Notes: generated from the letters alone by a model not told the origin. A DNA stretch of 37,879 nt from Planctomycetota bacterium (GCA_020845475.1 JADLFN010000036.1:1-37879); one strand, 5' to 3'. Counted from the first letter of the stretch, positions 8,034 to 15,793 are shown. Translations and numbers: made by a program.

Positions 8034-9422
8034 TCATCCCTTTTCGCCCAGCCACGTTTTCAGTTCCGCCAGCCGTTCCAGCACGCGCGCCTTGGCTGTT
8101 CCCGCGTACACCTGTTTTCTTTCGACGAGCGCTTCCAGCGAGAGTTCTTTCAACAGTTCCGGCTTGAGGCGCTTGTCGACCGCGGCGAGATCGGCTGCTG
8201 TCAGATCGGCGAAGCGCTTCTTGTTCTGCTCGCAGTATTTCACCAGGCGGCCCGTGATGTCGTGGCCGTCTCTAAACGGCACGCCTTGCAGCACGAGCCA
8301 GTCGGCGACGTTCATGGCTTCCATGTAGCCCGCGCCGCTGTCGAGATGCGCCTGGATGCGCTCTTTGTTGACCTTGAAATTCTCTTTGCTGAACACCAGC
8401 GCCATGACGCGCAGGCAGGCCAGCGTCTGGTCGGTCGCGTCGAAGACGGCTTCCTTATCTTCCTGCAGGTCGCGGTTGTAAGTCATGGGCAGGCCCTTGA
8501 GGAGCGTGAACAAACCCATGAGATGCCCCACGACGCGGCCCGTCTTGCCGCGCACCAGCTCGCAGGCATCAGGGTTACGCTTCTGCGGCATGATCGACGA
8601 GCCGGTCGTAACTGCATCGCCAAGCGTCACGAAGCCAAACTCCGCACTCGACCAGATTATTAAATCTTCGGCGATGCGCGAAAGATGCGTCATGCACTTG
8701 GCGCACGCGTAAACAAGGTCCAAAGCGAAGTCGCGGTCGGAAACGGCGTCCATGGAGTTTCGCGCTGGGTACTCCATCCTCATCTCTTGCGCGAGCATAG
8801 ACATATCAACGGGAAAGCTGTTGCCCGAGCACGCGGAAGAACCCAACGGCGAATAATTTGACGAACCTTCTCGAGAACCGTGAAAGGCCTCTTCGTCCCT
8901 ATCCAACATCGCCAGATACGCGAGAAGATGATGCGCGAGTCTTACAGGCATTGCGCGTTGCATGTGGGTGTAAGCTGGGATGATTACGTCCACAGACTCC
9001 TCGGCCCTTCCACCTATCTGCCGAACGAGGTGGTTCACCTCGTTTTGCAACTCGATCGCTCTCGTATTGCACCAGGTTTTGAAATCAGTACCTACCTGGT
9101 CATTGCGCGAACGGCCCGTGTGGAGTTTCTTGCCCGCGTCGCCGATCAGCGCTGTCAGGCGCGACTCGATGTTCATGTGCACGTCTTCGAGTTCGACCTT
9201 CCATTCAAACTTGCCGCTTTCGATTTCGGCGCGCACTTGCTCGAAGCCGCGCTTGATGTCCGCTAGTTCTTTCTCCGTGAGGATGCCGATGCGCTGCAGC
9301 TCCGCGGCGTAGGCCAGCGAGCCCTCGATGTCCTCGCGCCACAGCCGCTTGTCGAACGACACGCTCTCGCTGAACTCCTGCATGAGCTTGTCGGGTTTGC
9401 CGCTGAATCTTCCGTGCCACAT
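8034..9422 (-). CDS. argH: Argininosuccinate lyase
   Basis: Splits argininosuccinate into arginine and fumarate, the last step of arginine synthesis; a homotetramer of the fumarase/aspartase superfamily. The 462-residue protein has DVHMNIE (80-86), HTGRSRNDQV (101-110), THMQRAMP (about 155-162, the catalytic His region) and the superfamily signature GSSIMPQKRNP (about 274-284). The frame is open up to 9491, but the extra 23 residues are encoded by the CGGTCGTCGG-word repeat and do not look like ArgH. The ATG at 9422 gives the normal N-terminus WHGRFSGKPD and has GGAG 10 nt upstream. It lies between argE and argG. Confidence 0.97.
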   Translation of the reverse strand: MWHGRFSGKPDKLMQEFSESVSFDKRLWREDIEGSLAYAAELQRIGILTEKELADIKRGFEQVRAEIESGKFEWKVELEDVHMNIESRLTALIGDAGKKLHTGRSRNDQVGTDFKTWCNTRAIELQNEVNHLVRQIGGRAEESVDVIIPAYTHMQRAMPVRLAHHLLAYLAMLDRDEEAFHGSREGSSNYSPLGSSACSGNSFPVDMSMLAQEMRMEYPARNSMDAVSDRDFALDLVYACAKCMTHLSRIAEDLIIWSSAEFGFVTLGDAVTTGSSIMPQKRNPDACELVRGKTGRVVGHLMGLFTLLKGLPMTYNRDLQEDKEAVFDATDQTLACLRVMALVFSKENFKVNKERIQAHLDSGAGYMEAMNVADWLVLQGVPFRDGHDITGRLVKYCEQNKKRFADLTAADLAAVDKRLKPELLKELSLEALVERKQVYAGTAKARVLERLAELKTWLGEKG

Positions 9423-9437
9423 TGTCGCTTCGCTCCG

Positions 9438-9518
9438 GTTGTCGGTCGTCGGTCTTCGGTCGTCGGCAACAGCAAGGCGCGCAAGCGCCACCGACCACCG
9501 ACGACCGGCTACCGACGA
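9438..9518. repeat. CGGTCGTCGG-word inverted repeat between argE and argH
   Basis: Left arm GTCGGTCGTCGGTCTTCGGT and right arm CGACCACCGACGACCGGCTA are imperfect reverse complements, each made of repeated GTCGG/CCGAC words. The centre holds a smaller hairpin, GGCGC/GCGCC around GCAA. The repeat fills the whole argE-argH gap, directly abutting the argE stop codon at 9519-9521. It differs in sequence from the CTAG-type repeats but has the same architecture. Confidence 0.7.
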
Positions 9519-10598
9519 CTAACTCAAGAACTTCTCCGCGATACCGCGATAAATTTCGTAGCCGCGCATTACTTCTTTCTCCTCGATCCATTCGTCCGCG
9601 GCGTGGCTTTGTTCGCTGAATCCGGGCCCTAGGATCAAGCCCTGGGCTTTCTGGTTCCACCAGGCGTCGCTGACTCCGCCGAATGCACCGACTTTGCTCT
9701 TGGGCGCTGCCTTGCAGGCGCATTGCACCAGCTCGTCTTTGGGTGAGCGCGTCCAGACGCCGAAGCGCGCTTTCTTCTGCTCGATCTTCGTGTGTTCGCT
9801 CAGTGCTTTCTCAACGCGCGCGATCGTGGCTTCGTTGTCGAGCTGGGGAATCGTTCTGCCGTCCACAGTCCACTTCACTTCGCTCGGAATCACGTTGCGC
9901 GCCACGCCTCCGTTGAGCATCACCACCGCGAGCGTGGTTCTACCCAGCAGCTCGTCGCGCTCTGTGAAGCTCTCGTAAAGTTCTTCAATTTTCAGGATGT
10001 CGCGCGCGGCCAGGTAAGCCGCGTTCACGCCCTGCCATGGCCGCGCGGCGTGGGCGGACTTGCCCTTGGTGACGAGGTCAAGCTTGAACATGCCGCGCTC
10101 GGCGATGCAGATTTCGCAGTCCGTGGGTTCGCCGGTGACGCAGGCGTCGAAGTGGGGAATCTCGTGCACGAACTTTTCGAAGCCATCGCCCGCGACTTCT
10201 TCTTCGCAGGTGGGCGCGAACATGAGCGTGCCCTTGCTCTCGTCGAAGTCGGCGGCGAGCAATGCGTGGAACATGCCCACAAGACAGCCGCCGGCGTCGT
10301 TGGCGCCCAGGCCATGAACGCGGCCATCTTTGCGCAGGGGATTCCAGGGATCGAGCGTCCAGCCTTTGTTGGCGGGCACGGTGTCGGTGTGCGTATTGAA
10401 GAGAAGCGTCTTTTTGCCCGAGCCGCGCCAGGCGAGCAGGTTGCGGCCGCTTTGCTTGAATGAAACGCCGTGCTGCGTGAAGAGCTTTTTGAAGAACTCG
10501 ACGGCTTCGTGCTCATTGCCGCTGACGCGCTTGATGCGCACGAGCTGGCAGAGCGCGTCGATGATCTGTTCCTGCGAGATTTTTGCCTGAGTCTTCAT
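9519..10598 (-). CDS. argE: M20-family acetylornithine deacetylase (ArgE-like)
   Basis: A 359-residue M20 metallopeptidase-fold amidohydrolase. It most likely removes the acetyl group from N-acetylornithine (or N-acetylcitrulline) to release the free amino acid in arginine synthesis. Metal ligands are visible: HTDTVP (His70, Asp72), GLGANDAGG (Asp101), CEEE (131-134, the catalytic/ligand Glu pair), GEPT (about 156-159) and a C-terminal SEQSHAADEW His. The dimerisation-domain signature KGKSAHAARPWQG is also present. The start at 10598 has AGGA 6 nt upstream. Its place at the head of an argH-argG cluster decides the substrate guess. Succinyl-diaminopimelate desuccinylase or a LysK-type LysW-amino-acid hydrolase would be alternatives on sequence alone. 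Confidence 0.8.
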   Translation of the reverse strand: MKTQAKISQEQIIDALCQLVRIKRVSGNEHEAVEFFKKLFTQHGVSFKQSGRNLLAWRGSGKKTLLFNTHTDTVPANKGWTLDPWNPLRKDGRVHGLGANDAGGCLVGMFHALLAADFDESKGTLMFAPTCEEEVAGDGFEKFVHEIPHFDACVTGEPTDCEICIAERGMFKLDLVTKGKSAHAARPWQGVNAAYLAARDILKIEELYESFTERDELLGRTTLAVVMLNGGVARNVIPSEVKWTVDGRTIPQLDNEATIARVEKALSEHTKIEQKKARFGVWTRSPKDELVQCACKAAPKSKVGAFGGVSDAWWNQKAQGLILGPGFSEQSHAADEWIEEKEVMRGYEIYRGIAEKFLS

Positions 10599-11124
10599 AG
10601 CGATTCCTGCGTTGAGCTAAACGGGAACCGCCGCTCCGGAAACAGTGCGACGACGCGCGTGGCGTCGTCTCCATTTCCGGCAGACCCGGCGACTAAGTCG
10701 CCCGGTCTTACGCCTTCGCAGTGGAGACGCCCGTGAAGCAATTTTCGAAATTCACCCTCGAACGTGGAAACGAAACGGCACCCAGCGATCTACTCGCGTG
10801 TCGGTCGTGTCGGTCGGACGTTCAAGAGTTTCATTCGAAGGCTCCGCGGGATCCCTCTCGGCTCAACGCTCTTTCAGCGCGGCCCGCCTTCGCTAAAGCT
10901 CCGGCGGGTGAACCCCGAGGCACTTCCCGATTATTTTCAACAGCGCGCATAGAACTAACACGTTCACGCGCGCGTGCAAGTAAATGCTTCGAAAATTTTT
11001 CAGATCGTCTTGGTTCTCGCGAAGTGCGCGAAGTTCCGACAAGGACGCCAACCACAGCAGAGGCCATCCACAGATTGCGCAGATGGCCGCAGATTAGAGC
11101 GAGTTGTTATCTGCCTAACCTGCG
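10599..11124. other. Repeat-rich non-coding spacer between argE and the feo operon
   Basis: About 525 bp without a credible gene. It holds several inverted repeats: ACGACGC/GCGTCGT nested in GGAAA/TTTCC near 10640-10680, GACCCGGCGAC/GTCGCCCGGTC near 10683-10707, the CCCGCC/GGCGGG element at 10883-10908, and the left arm of the CAGATTGCGCAGAT repeat. Short frames here (for example one of about 200 codons on the plus strand) are Arg/Ser-rich and run through the repeats. It separates genes of the same strand, so it probably contains the argE promoter on its left side. Confidence 0.55.
10883..10908. repeat. CCCGCC-TTCGCTAAAGCTCC-GGCGGG dispersed-type hairpin
   Basis: A 6-bp GC stem enclosing a loop that itself can pair (GCT/AGC). 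I recall very similar elements scattered in intergenic regions of diverse environmental bacteria. Only one copy is in this window, so that it is a repeat rests on memory. Confidence 0.4.
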
Positions 11125-11137
11125 TCATCTGTGGATT
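11066..11137. repeat. CACAGATTGCGCAGAT-word inverted repeat
   Basis: Left arm 11066-11096 (ATCCACAGATTGCGCAGATG and onward) and right arm 11107-11137 are imperfect reverse complements, each about 31 bp and made of CAGAT/GCAGAT words, with a 10-nt centre. The right arm overlaps the end of the small FeoB-associated gene and supplies its stop codon. Word-built elements of this kind are familiar from many environmental genomes (from memory). Confidence 0.65.
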
Positions 11138-11271
11138 GCGGTTTGTGGCGCAGTGTTCTTGCAGCCGCACTCGTTGCAGTCTTTTTTCGTGAACGTGGCC
11201 ACCGTGCGCCAGGCCACGAACAGCGCGGCTAGCGTGATGGCGGCGATGATAATGGCGAGTTGTAAGTCCAC
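11125..11271 (-). CDS. FeoB-associated Cys-rich membrane protein
   Basis: A 48-residue protein too small for usual gene calling. The sequence is one N-terminal membrane helix (LQLAIIIAAITLAALFVAW, about residues 3-21), then a basic stretch and the cluster KDCNECGCKN (about 30-39). This layout matches the FeoB-associated Cys-rich membrane proteins that accompany FeoB in many bacteria; they are thought to help ferrous uptake, the Cys cluster perhaps binding iron. The GTG start at 11271 lies just past the FeoB stop (11273-11275), with a GGGAGG ribosome site overlapping the end of feoB, so the two are translationally coupled. The last residues and the TGA stop are encoded by the CACAGAT-type repeat, so the natural C-terminus was probably different. 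Confidence 0.85.
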   Translation of the reverse strand: MDLQLAIIIAAITLAALFVAWRTVATFTKKDCNECGCKNTAPQTAIHR

Positions 11272-11272
11272 G

Positions 11273-13768
11273 TCACCCTCCCAGCGCGTGCGCGATCTGG
11301 TAAGTCACCAGTGCGCCAAAGTAGGCCAGCGTTGTCATGTATAGAAAACTCGCCAGCGGCCAGCGCCAACTGTTGGTCTCGCGGCGCATGACGGCAAGCG
11401 TAGCCGCGCATTGGCAGCAGAGCGCGAAGAAGACCATGACGCTCAGGCCCGTGGCGAGCGAGAAAAGTTTTTCGTCGCTGCCCTCACGCTTGGCCTTTTG
11501 GAGCGTTTCGCGCAGCGGCTCGCTGGTTTCGTCGGCGTCGCTGAGATTGAAAATGGTGCCCAAGGTGCCGATGACGACCTCGCGCGCGGGAAAGCTCGCA
11601 ATCGCGGCCATGGCAATGCGCCAGTCCCAGCCCAGCGGTTTGACGGCGGGCTCAATAGTGCGGCCCATGCGGCCCATGTAGCTGTTGCGCAGGTGTTCGC
11701 CGGCTTCGGCGCTGTCGATTTCGGCGAGGCGCTCATCGCGCCAAATCTCGGCGTCAGCATACTCTGAGATTGCCAAGAACTTGTAGCGGCCAAGGTCGCG
11801 CTGTAGCCCCGTGTACGCTTCGGCACGGATCTCTCCAGCGCGAGCAATCTCGCGCTCCCGCTGACCTTCTTCCAACTCACCCTCAATTTGCGCGATTCTC
11901 TCGGAGTACCGAACGCCGATCAATTTGTATTCAGCCAGAGCTTTCTGGAATTCGGGTAGCTTCGCCGCGGCTTCAAAAGTGTAAATGCCAACGCCGAACT
12001 CGCCCACCAGCTTTGAACCTGTCTTGAGGGGGTAGCTCGATTTCTCACGCTCGCTTTCCCATTTGTCGGTGATTTCCTGCGAGTGGGGGAAGTAGCTCAG
12101 CGCCCACACAATCACGCTCACGGCCAGAATGATCGTGCCAGCGCGTTTCACGAACGCGCCGCCCTTTTCGAACAGTGTGAGCGCGATCGCCTTGGGGCGC
12201 GGCATCTTGTAGCTGGGCAGTTCGAGCAAAAACGGCGTGATCTTCGATTTCAGGATGCCCTTCTTGAGCACGATGGCCGTGGGAATCGCGGCCAGCACGC
12301 CCACCCAGTACATCGCGAACAGCGTCAGGCCTTGCACCGAAACAAATCCGAGCACCTTTTGGTCGGGCACAAATGCCGCGATCATGACTGTGTAAACCGG
12401 AAGCCGCGCGCTGCATGACATGAACGGCGCTAGAAAAATCGTCGTCAAACGCGTGTTGCGGTCCTCGATCACGCGCGCACCCATGATGCCGGGGATCGCG
12501 CACGCAAAGCTGCTCAGCAGCGGAATGAAGCTGCGGCCTGTCAGGCCAAAGCGCGACATCAGGCGGTCCATGAGGAAAGCCGCGCGGCTCATGTAGCCGA
12601 GGTCTTCAAGGATCGCGATGAACAGGAAGAGAATCAGGATTTGCGGCAGGAACACCAGCACGCCGCCTGCGCCGCCAATCACGCCGTCAACGATCAGGCC
12701 CTTCAAAGGGCCGTCGGCCATGTTCGAGCCGACGAGATCGCCGACCCACTTGGTGCCGCTCTCGATCAAATCCATCAGCGGCGAGGCCCAGGTGTAAATG
12801 CTCTGGAAAATCACGCCCATCACGAGGATGAAAACCAGCGTGCCCCAGAGCCGGTGGGTAAGAATTGAATCGACGCGGTCGGTCAGCGTGCGGCCTTCGA
12901 TTTTCTCCTGCGTGCGCGCCTCGCGCGTCCAGGCCGAGATGCGGCCGTAGCGCGCCTGCGCCTCAATCAGCGCGGCTGACTTGCCGCCGCAGGCCTGCGT
13001 GCGCAGCTTGGAGAACTCTTCATCGAAGGCGCTGCCGCCGGCTTCATGCGCTTCTTCAAACAGCGGGCCGGCGGCATCAACGATCAGGCGCAGGGCCTCC
13101 GGCCGCGTCGGTGTGTAGCCGAGCGTGACGCCGAGGTCGGCCAGCTTCAAATGCAGCGCATCGACGGCGCTCACGAACTCCGGCGGGAACTCGAGCGAAA
13201 GGGGCGCAGCCGGATGGTGCAGGCGCTTATGCAGCGTGGCCTTGAGCTCGTGCAGGCCTTCGCCCTTGGGCGCGTTGACCGCGACCACAGGGCAGCCAAT
13301 GGCGCGCGAGAGTTTTTCAAGGTCGATCGTAATGCCGCGCGTTTTGGCGACATCGACCATGGTCAGCGCGATCACGGAAGGCAGGCCGAACTCGAGCACC
13401 TGCGTGGCGAGATAGAGGTTGCGGTCAAGGCTTGACGCGTCAACAACGAGGATCACGCCGTCGGGCTTGGGCGTTTCATCGAGGCGGCCGAGCAGCGCCT
13501 CCGTGGCGACGCGTTCGTCAGGCGAACGCGCGGCCAGACTGTAGGTTCCCGGCAGGTCGATGACGGTCAGTTCGGTGTTCTCGAACTGCATGTGGCCGAC
13601 TTTGGCCTCGACGGTCACGCCGGGATAATTGGCGATCTTTTGCCGGGTGCCGGTCAGGGCCGTGAACAGCGTGCTCTTGCCAGTGTTGGGATTGCCCAAG
13701 AGCGCCACGACGTGCTTGTCGCGGCGCAGGTTGCGCGTGCTTTCACCGGCTGGGCGCGCTTCCGTCAT
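11273..13768 (-). CDS. feoB: Ferrous iron transport protein B
   Basis: Inner-membrane ferrous-iron transporter with an N-terminal G-protein domain. It has 831 residues: G1 GNPNTGKSTLF (about 25-35), the switch-I PGVTVEAK segment, G3 DLPGTYSL, then a helical GDI-like spacer, and the polytopic channel domain from about residue 310 with the two gate motifs (core GFVPLLSSFACAIPGIM-type and FMSCSARLPVY). A charged insert of about 130 residues (about 585-710; ELPEFQKALAEYK to EHLRNSYMGRMGR) sits between membrane segments, making it longer than E. coli FeoB (773). The start overlaps the upstream feoA stop by 4 bp, and the small Cys-rich gene follows directly. Confidence 0.97.
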   Translation of the reverse strand: MTEARPAGESTRNLRRDKHVVALLGNPNTGKSTLFTALTGTRQKIANYPGVTVEAKVGHMQFENTELTVIDLPGTYSLAARSPDERVATEALLGRLDETPKPDGVILVVDASSLDRNLYLATQVLEFGLPSVIALTMVDVAKTRGITIDLEKLSRAIGCPVVAVNAPKGEGLHELKATLHKRLHHPAAPLSLEFPPEFVSAVDALHLKLADLGVTLGYTPTRPEALRLIVDAAGPLFEEAHEAGGSAFDEEFSKLRTQACGGKSAALIEAQARYGRISAWTREARTQEKIEGRTLTDRVDSILTHRLWGTLVFILVMGVIFQSIYTWASPLMDLIESGTKWVGDLVGSNMADGPLKGLIVDGVIGGAGGVLVFLPQILILFLFIAILEDLGYMSRAAFLMDRLMSRFGLTGRSFIPLLSSFACAIPGIMGARVIEDRNTRLTTIFLAPFMSCSARLPVYTVMIAAFVPDQKVLGFVSVQGLTLFAMYWVGVLAAIPTAIVLKKGILKSKITPFLLELPSYKMPRPKAIALTLFEKGGAFVKRAGTIILAVSVIVWALSYFPHSQEITDKWESEREKSSYPLKTGSKLVGEFGVGIYTFEAAAKLPEFQKALAEYKLIGVRYSERIAQIEGELEEGQREREIARAGEIRAEAYTGLQRDLGRYKFLAISEYADAEIWRDERLAEIDSAEAGEHLRNSYMGRMGRTIEPAVKPLGWDWRIAMAAIASFPAREVVIGTLGTIFNLSDADETSEPLRETLQKAKREGSDEKLFSLATGLSVMVFFALCCQCAATLAVMRRETNSWRWPLASFLYMTTLAYFGALVTYQIAHALGG

Positions 13769-14001
13769 GGCAGCGCCTCGATGTGCACATGCGCGGCTTC
13801 GTTTTTGCGCAGGGAAAGGTTGTAGCCGAGCACTTCGATTTCGATCGGATCGCCCAGGGGTGCGACTCGTACAAGGCGGACTTCGACGCCGGGCAGGATG
13901 CCGAACTCGAGCAGACGCTGCTGGAGCTGGGCGTCGCCGCCGACATCGAGCACGCGCGCTTTGCGGCCGACTCCTAACGTAGAAAGAACGGTGGGGGTCA
14001 T
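13765..14001 (-). CDS. feoA: FeoA-domain protein, copy next to feoB
   Basis: A 78-residue cytoplasmic SH3-like protein that partners FeoB. The frame extends to 14139, but that extension overlaps the second feoA in another frame. The ATG at 14001 gives a normal FeoA length and an ATGA overlap with the upstream gene. Visible family features are the LLEFGILPGVEVRLVRVAP core and the IEIEVLGYNLSLRKNEA segment. It is the second of two tandem FeoA proteins; its 3' end overlaps the feoB start by 4 bp. Confidence 0.9.
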   Translation of the reverse strand: MTPTVLSTLGVGRKARVLDVGGDAQLQQRLLEFGILPGVEVRLVRVAPLGDPIEIEVLGYNLSLRKNEAAHVHIEALP

Positions 14002-14240
14002 GACTTCACGGGCCGGGCGAAGATGCGCTCCTGAAGTTCGCCGGCCAGGGCAAAACGGGAACCGCCGAGGTTCATGATCGCAGGGTCGCCGCGCGAGACC
14101 ACGCTGACCCGTTTGCCCACGCAAAAACCCAGTTCGCACAAGCGGCGCGAATGGGCGTCATTGCCGATGACATCGACGATCTCGAGCGAGCCGTCGTGCT
14201 CGGAGAAGACAGCGAGGGGGGCGATGTTATTGGCGACCAT
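13998..14240 (-). CDS. feoA: FeoA-domain protein, first gene of the feo operon
   Basis: An 80-residue FeoA-domain protein. The core RRLCELGFCVGKRVSVVSRG and the GGSRFALAGELQERIFARP end match the SH3-like FeoA fold. The sequence is clearly different from the downstream FeoA, so this is an old duplication, not a recent copy. It heads the operon (4-bp overlap with the next gene) and has a Fur-like box 20-34 nt upstream of its start. The two FeoAs could act as a heterodimer on FeoB, or one could regulate; the sequence does not decide. Confidence 0.88.
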   Translation of the reverse strand: MVANNIAPLAVFSEHDGSLEIVDVIGNDAHSRRLCELGFCVGKRVSVVSRGDPAIMNLGGSRFALAGELQERIFARPVKS

Positions 14241-14259
14241 GGCAGTCCGATATTCGTAC

Positions 14260-14274
14260 TGAAACTCATTCTCA
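14260..14274 (-). promoter_or_regulatory. Fur-like box upstream of the feo operon
   Basis: On the minus strand TGAGAATGAGTTTCA matches the 7-1-7 Fur consensus TGATAAT-N-ATTATCA at 11 of 14 defined positions. It lies 20-34 nt before the first feoA, where bound iron-Fur would block transcription. A TTGACG hexamer (14285-14290, minus) just upstream could be the -35 element. Inferred by resemblance and context. Confidence 0.6.
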
Positions 14275-14348
14275 ATATAGCTTCCGTCAAAGGACGTGCA
14301 AGTCCGATGAATGCGACCCTGTTCACTGGCGGCGCGACTGGATTGTTA

Positions 14349-14365
14349 TTGCAATCCAGTTGCAA
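14349..14365. promoter_or_regulatory. Operator TTGCAA-N5-TTGCAA, site 1
   Basis: TTGCAATCCAGTTGCAA: two TTGCAA half-sites 5 nt apart, 54 nt before the outer-membrane gene start. The first half-site could also be a -35 element, with TAAATC 16 nt downstream as -10. Its left flank extends into a CTGGATTG/CAATCCAG inverted repeat. Similar sites lie at 14381-14397 and 15794-15810. A zinc-responsive regulator such as a Zur-type Fur-family repressor is the likely user, by gene content. Confidence 0.65.
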
Positions 14366-14380
14366 GACGCTAAATCCTTT

Positions 14381-14397
14381 GCGCAACTTGGTTGCAT
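14381..14397. promoter_or_regulatory. Operator of the TTGCAA-N5-TTGCAA type, site 2
   Basis: GCGCAACTTGGTTGCAT keeps the 17-bp layout and the 5-nt spacer of site 1, with a perfect GCAAC-TTG-GTTGC core. It lies 22 nt before the outer-membrane gene start and 15 bp after site 1, that is, 32 bp (three helical turns) centre to centre. This fits two repressor dimers bound to one face of the DNA. Confidence 0.55.
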
Positions 14398-14418
14398 CTG
14401 GCTTACACGGAGATTTCC

Positions 14419-15792
14419 ATGCCCTGCTTTGCCCTCGCGCTGGTTCTGCTGCTGGCCGCGCCTCTGTGCGCTCAACACCCGACTCAGGCGGAGTTCGACG
14501 AGCTCAAGCGCAAGAACGCTGAACTTGAAAAACGCCTGGAGAAACTCGAACACGCAGACGAGCCGCCCGAAACGGGCAAGGAACCCAAACACGAAGAGGA
14601 GCACGAAGAGCACGGTAAAGAAGCCCACGATCCCAAGGGCCGCGACCTCTTTCGCCATGATTTCGGCGAGGCTGCGGCGCGCGTCAACCTGCACCTGGTG
14701 GGCCTGTTTGCCGCGGGCTACTCCAGCGTCAAGGATCGATTCACCGAGGGCCTGCAGGCGGGAAACCACGACCCCAGGCGGCGCGGCTTCAACCTGCAGC
14801 AGATCGAGGTGGGTTTTGAGGGGGCGATTGAACCCTATATTTCGTTGGAGGCCTTTGCGGTGTTCATGCTCGAGGGCGTTGAACTTGAGGAAGCGTTCTT
14901 CAAGACGTTGAGCCTTCCTGCCGGTTTGCAGTTGGAGGGCGGGCTGATGTTCACCGAGTTTGGCGTGCACAACACGCTGCACCCGCACGAGTGGCTCTGG
15001 CTCGACCAGCCGGTAATCGCTTCGCGCCTGCTGGGCGGCGAAGGCACGCGCGGCCTGGGATTGCGGCTGGGCTGGCTCACACCGCTGCCGTGGTTTTCAG
15101 AAGTGCATGTGGGCGTGCAGATGGCCGACGATGAGTCCATGGTGAGTTTCCTCGGCGAGGGCCACGTGCACGAGGGCGAAAGCAGCGAAGAATCGCCCGG
15201 CGGCTTTGCGCGCAACGAGCGCGATCTGGAGAGCTTTAAGGAACTGCTCTATCTGCTGCGCTGGCACAACCGCGCCTTTGCCGGCGAAACGCAGTTCGAC
15301 ATCGGCCTTTCAGCGCTGCATGGCCCCAACGCCACGGGCGACAAGGGCAAGACCTGGATTTTCGGCGGCGATGTCAGCCTGCGCTGGCGGCCGGTGCGCG
15401 AAGCTGCGCGGCCGTTTCTTCACGTGCAGGGCGAGTTCATGTATCGGTACTTCCAGGCCGACGCCGGAGTCGTGGAGAGTGTTCGCATTGACTCCACCGT
15501 GTTGGGGGATTGGGGCGGCTACTGTCAGGTGCTGGTGGCGCCGCTGACGCGCTGGGCCTTTGGATTGCGCGCGGAATTCGCCGATGCCTTCCGCGAGGGC
15601 GAAGAACGCCGCGAATTTGACCCGGCGCGCGACCGGCGTTTTCGCATCTCGCCCCTGATCGAGTGGCATCCCTGCCGCTTTGCGCGCATGCGCCTGCAGT
15701 ACAACTTCGACCACATGCAGCACCTGCGCCACAGCACGGCCCATGGCGTGTGGTTGAGCCTCGAGATCCTGCTGGGCAAGCACGAGCACTGA
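14419..15792 (+). CDS. Outer-membrane beta-barrel protein, probable zinc-regulated porin
   Basis: A 457-residue exported protein. Start at the ATG at 14419 (signal peptide MPCFALALVLLLAAPLCAQ, GGAG ribosome site) in preference to 14392, which would put nine odd residues before it. After cleavage come a Lys/Glu-rich coiled coil (about 26-45, as in trimeric porins), a His/Glu-rich stretch (about 46-70, EEEHEEHGKEAHD) and then alternating amphipathic strands to a C-terminal barrel-like end. A second acidic/His loop (GEGHVHEGESSEES, about 250-263) faces outside in a barrel model. Being first in line before znuA, with a shared operator type, it is probably the outer-membrane entry for zinc. I did not recognise a TonB box or plug domain, so a porin is more likely than a TonB receptor. 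Confidence 0.7.
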   Translation: MPCFALALVLLLAAPLCAQHPTQAEFDELKRKNAELEKRLEKLEHADEPPETGKEPKHEEEHEEHGKEAHDPKGRDLFRHDFGEAAARVNLHLVGLFAAGYSSVKDRFTEGLQAGNHDPRRRGFNLQQIEVGFEGAIEPYISLEAFAVFMLEGVELEEAFFKTLSLPAGLQLEGGLMFTEFGVHNTLHPHEWLWLDQPVIASRLLGGEGTRGLGLRLGWLTPLPWFSEVHVGVQMADDESMVSFLGEGHVHEGESSEESPGGFARNERDLESFKELLYLLRWHNRAFAGETQFDIGLSALHGPNATGDKGKTWIFGGDVSLRWRPVREAARPFLHVQGEFMYRYFQADAGVVESVRIDSTVLGDWGGYCQVLVAPLTRWAFGLRAEFADAFREGEERREFDPARDRRFRISPLIEWHPCRFARMRLQYNFDHMQHLRHSTAHGVWLSLEILLGKHEH

Positions 15793-15793
15793 T

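Noticed and set aside
9423..9491. Upstream extension of argH
   Set aside because: Its 23 codons are made of the inverted repeat; the normal ArgH start and a GGAG site occur at 9422.
10721..11344. Plus-strand frame of 207 codons in the argE-feo spacer
   Set aside because: It runs through several inverted repeats and into the feoB 3' end, with Arg/Ser-rich composition and no ribosome site.
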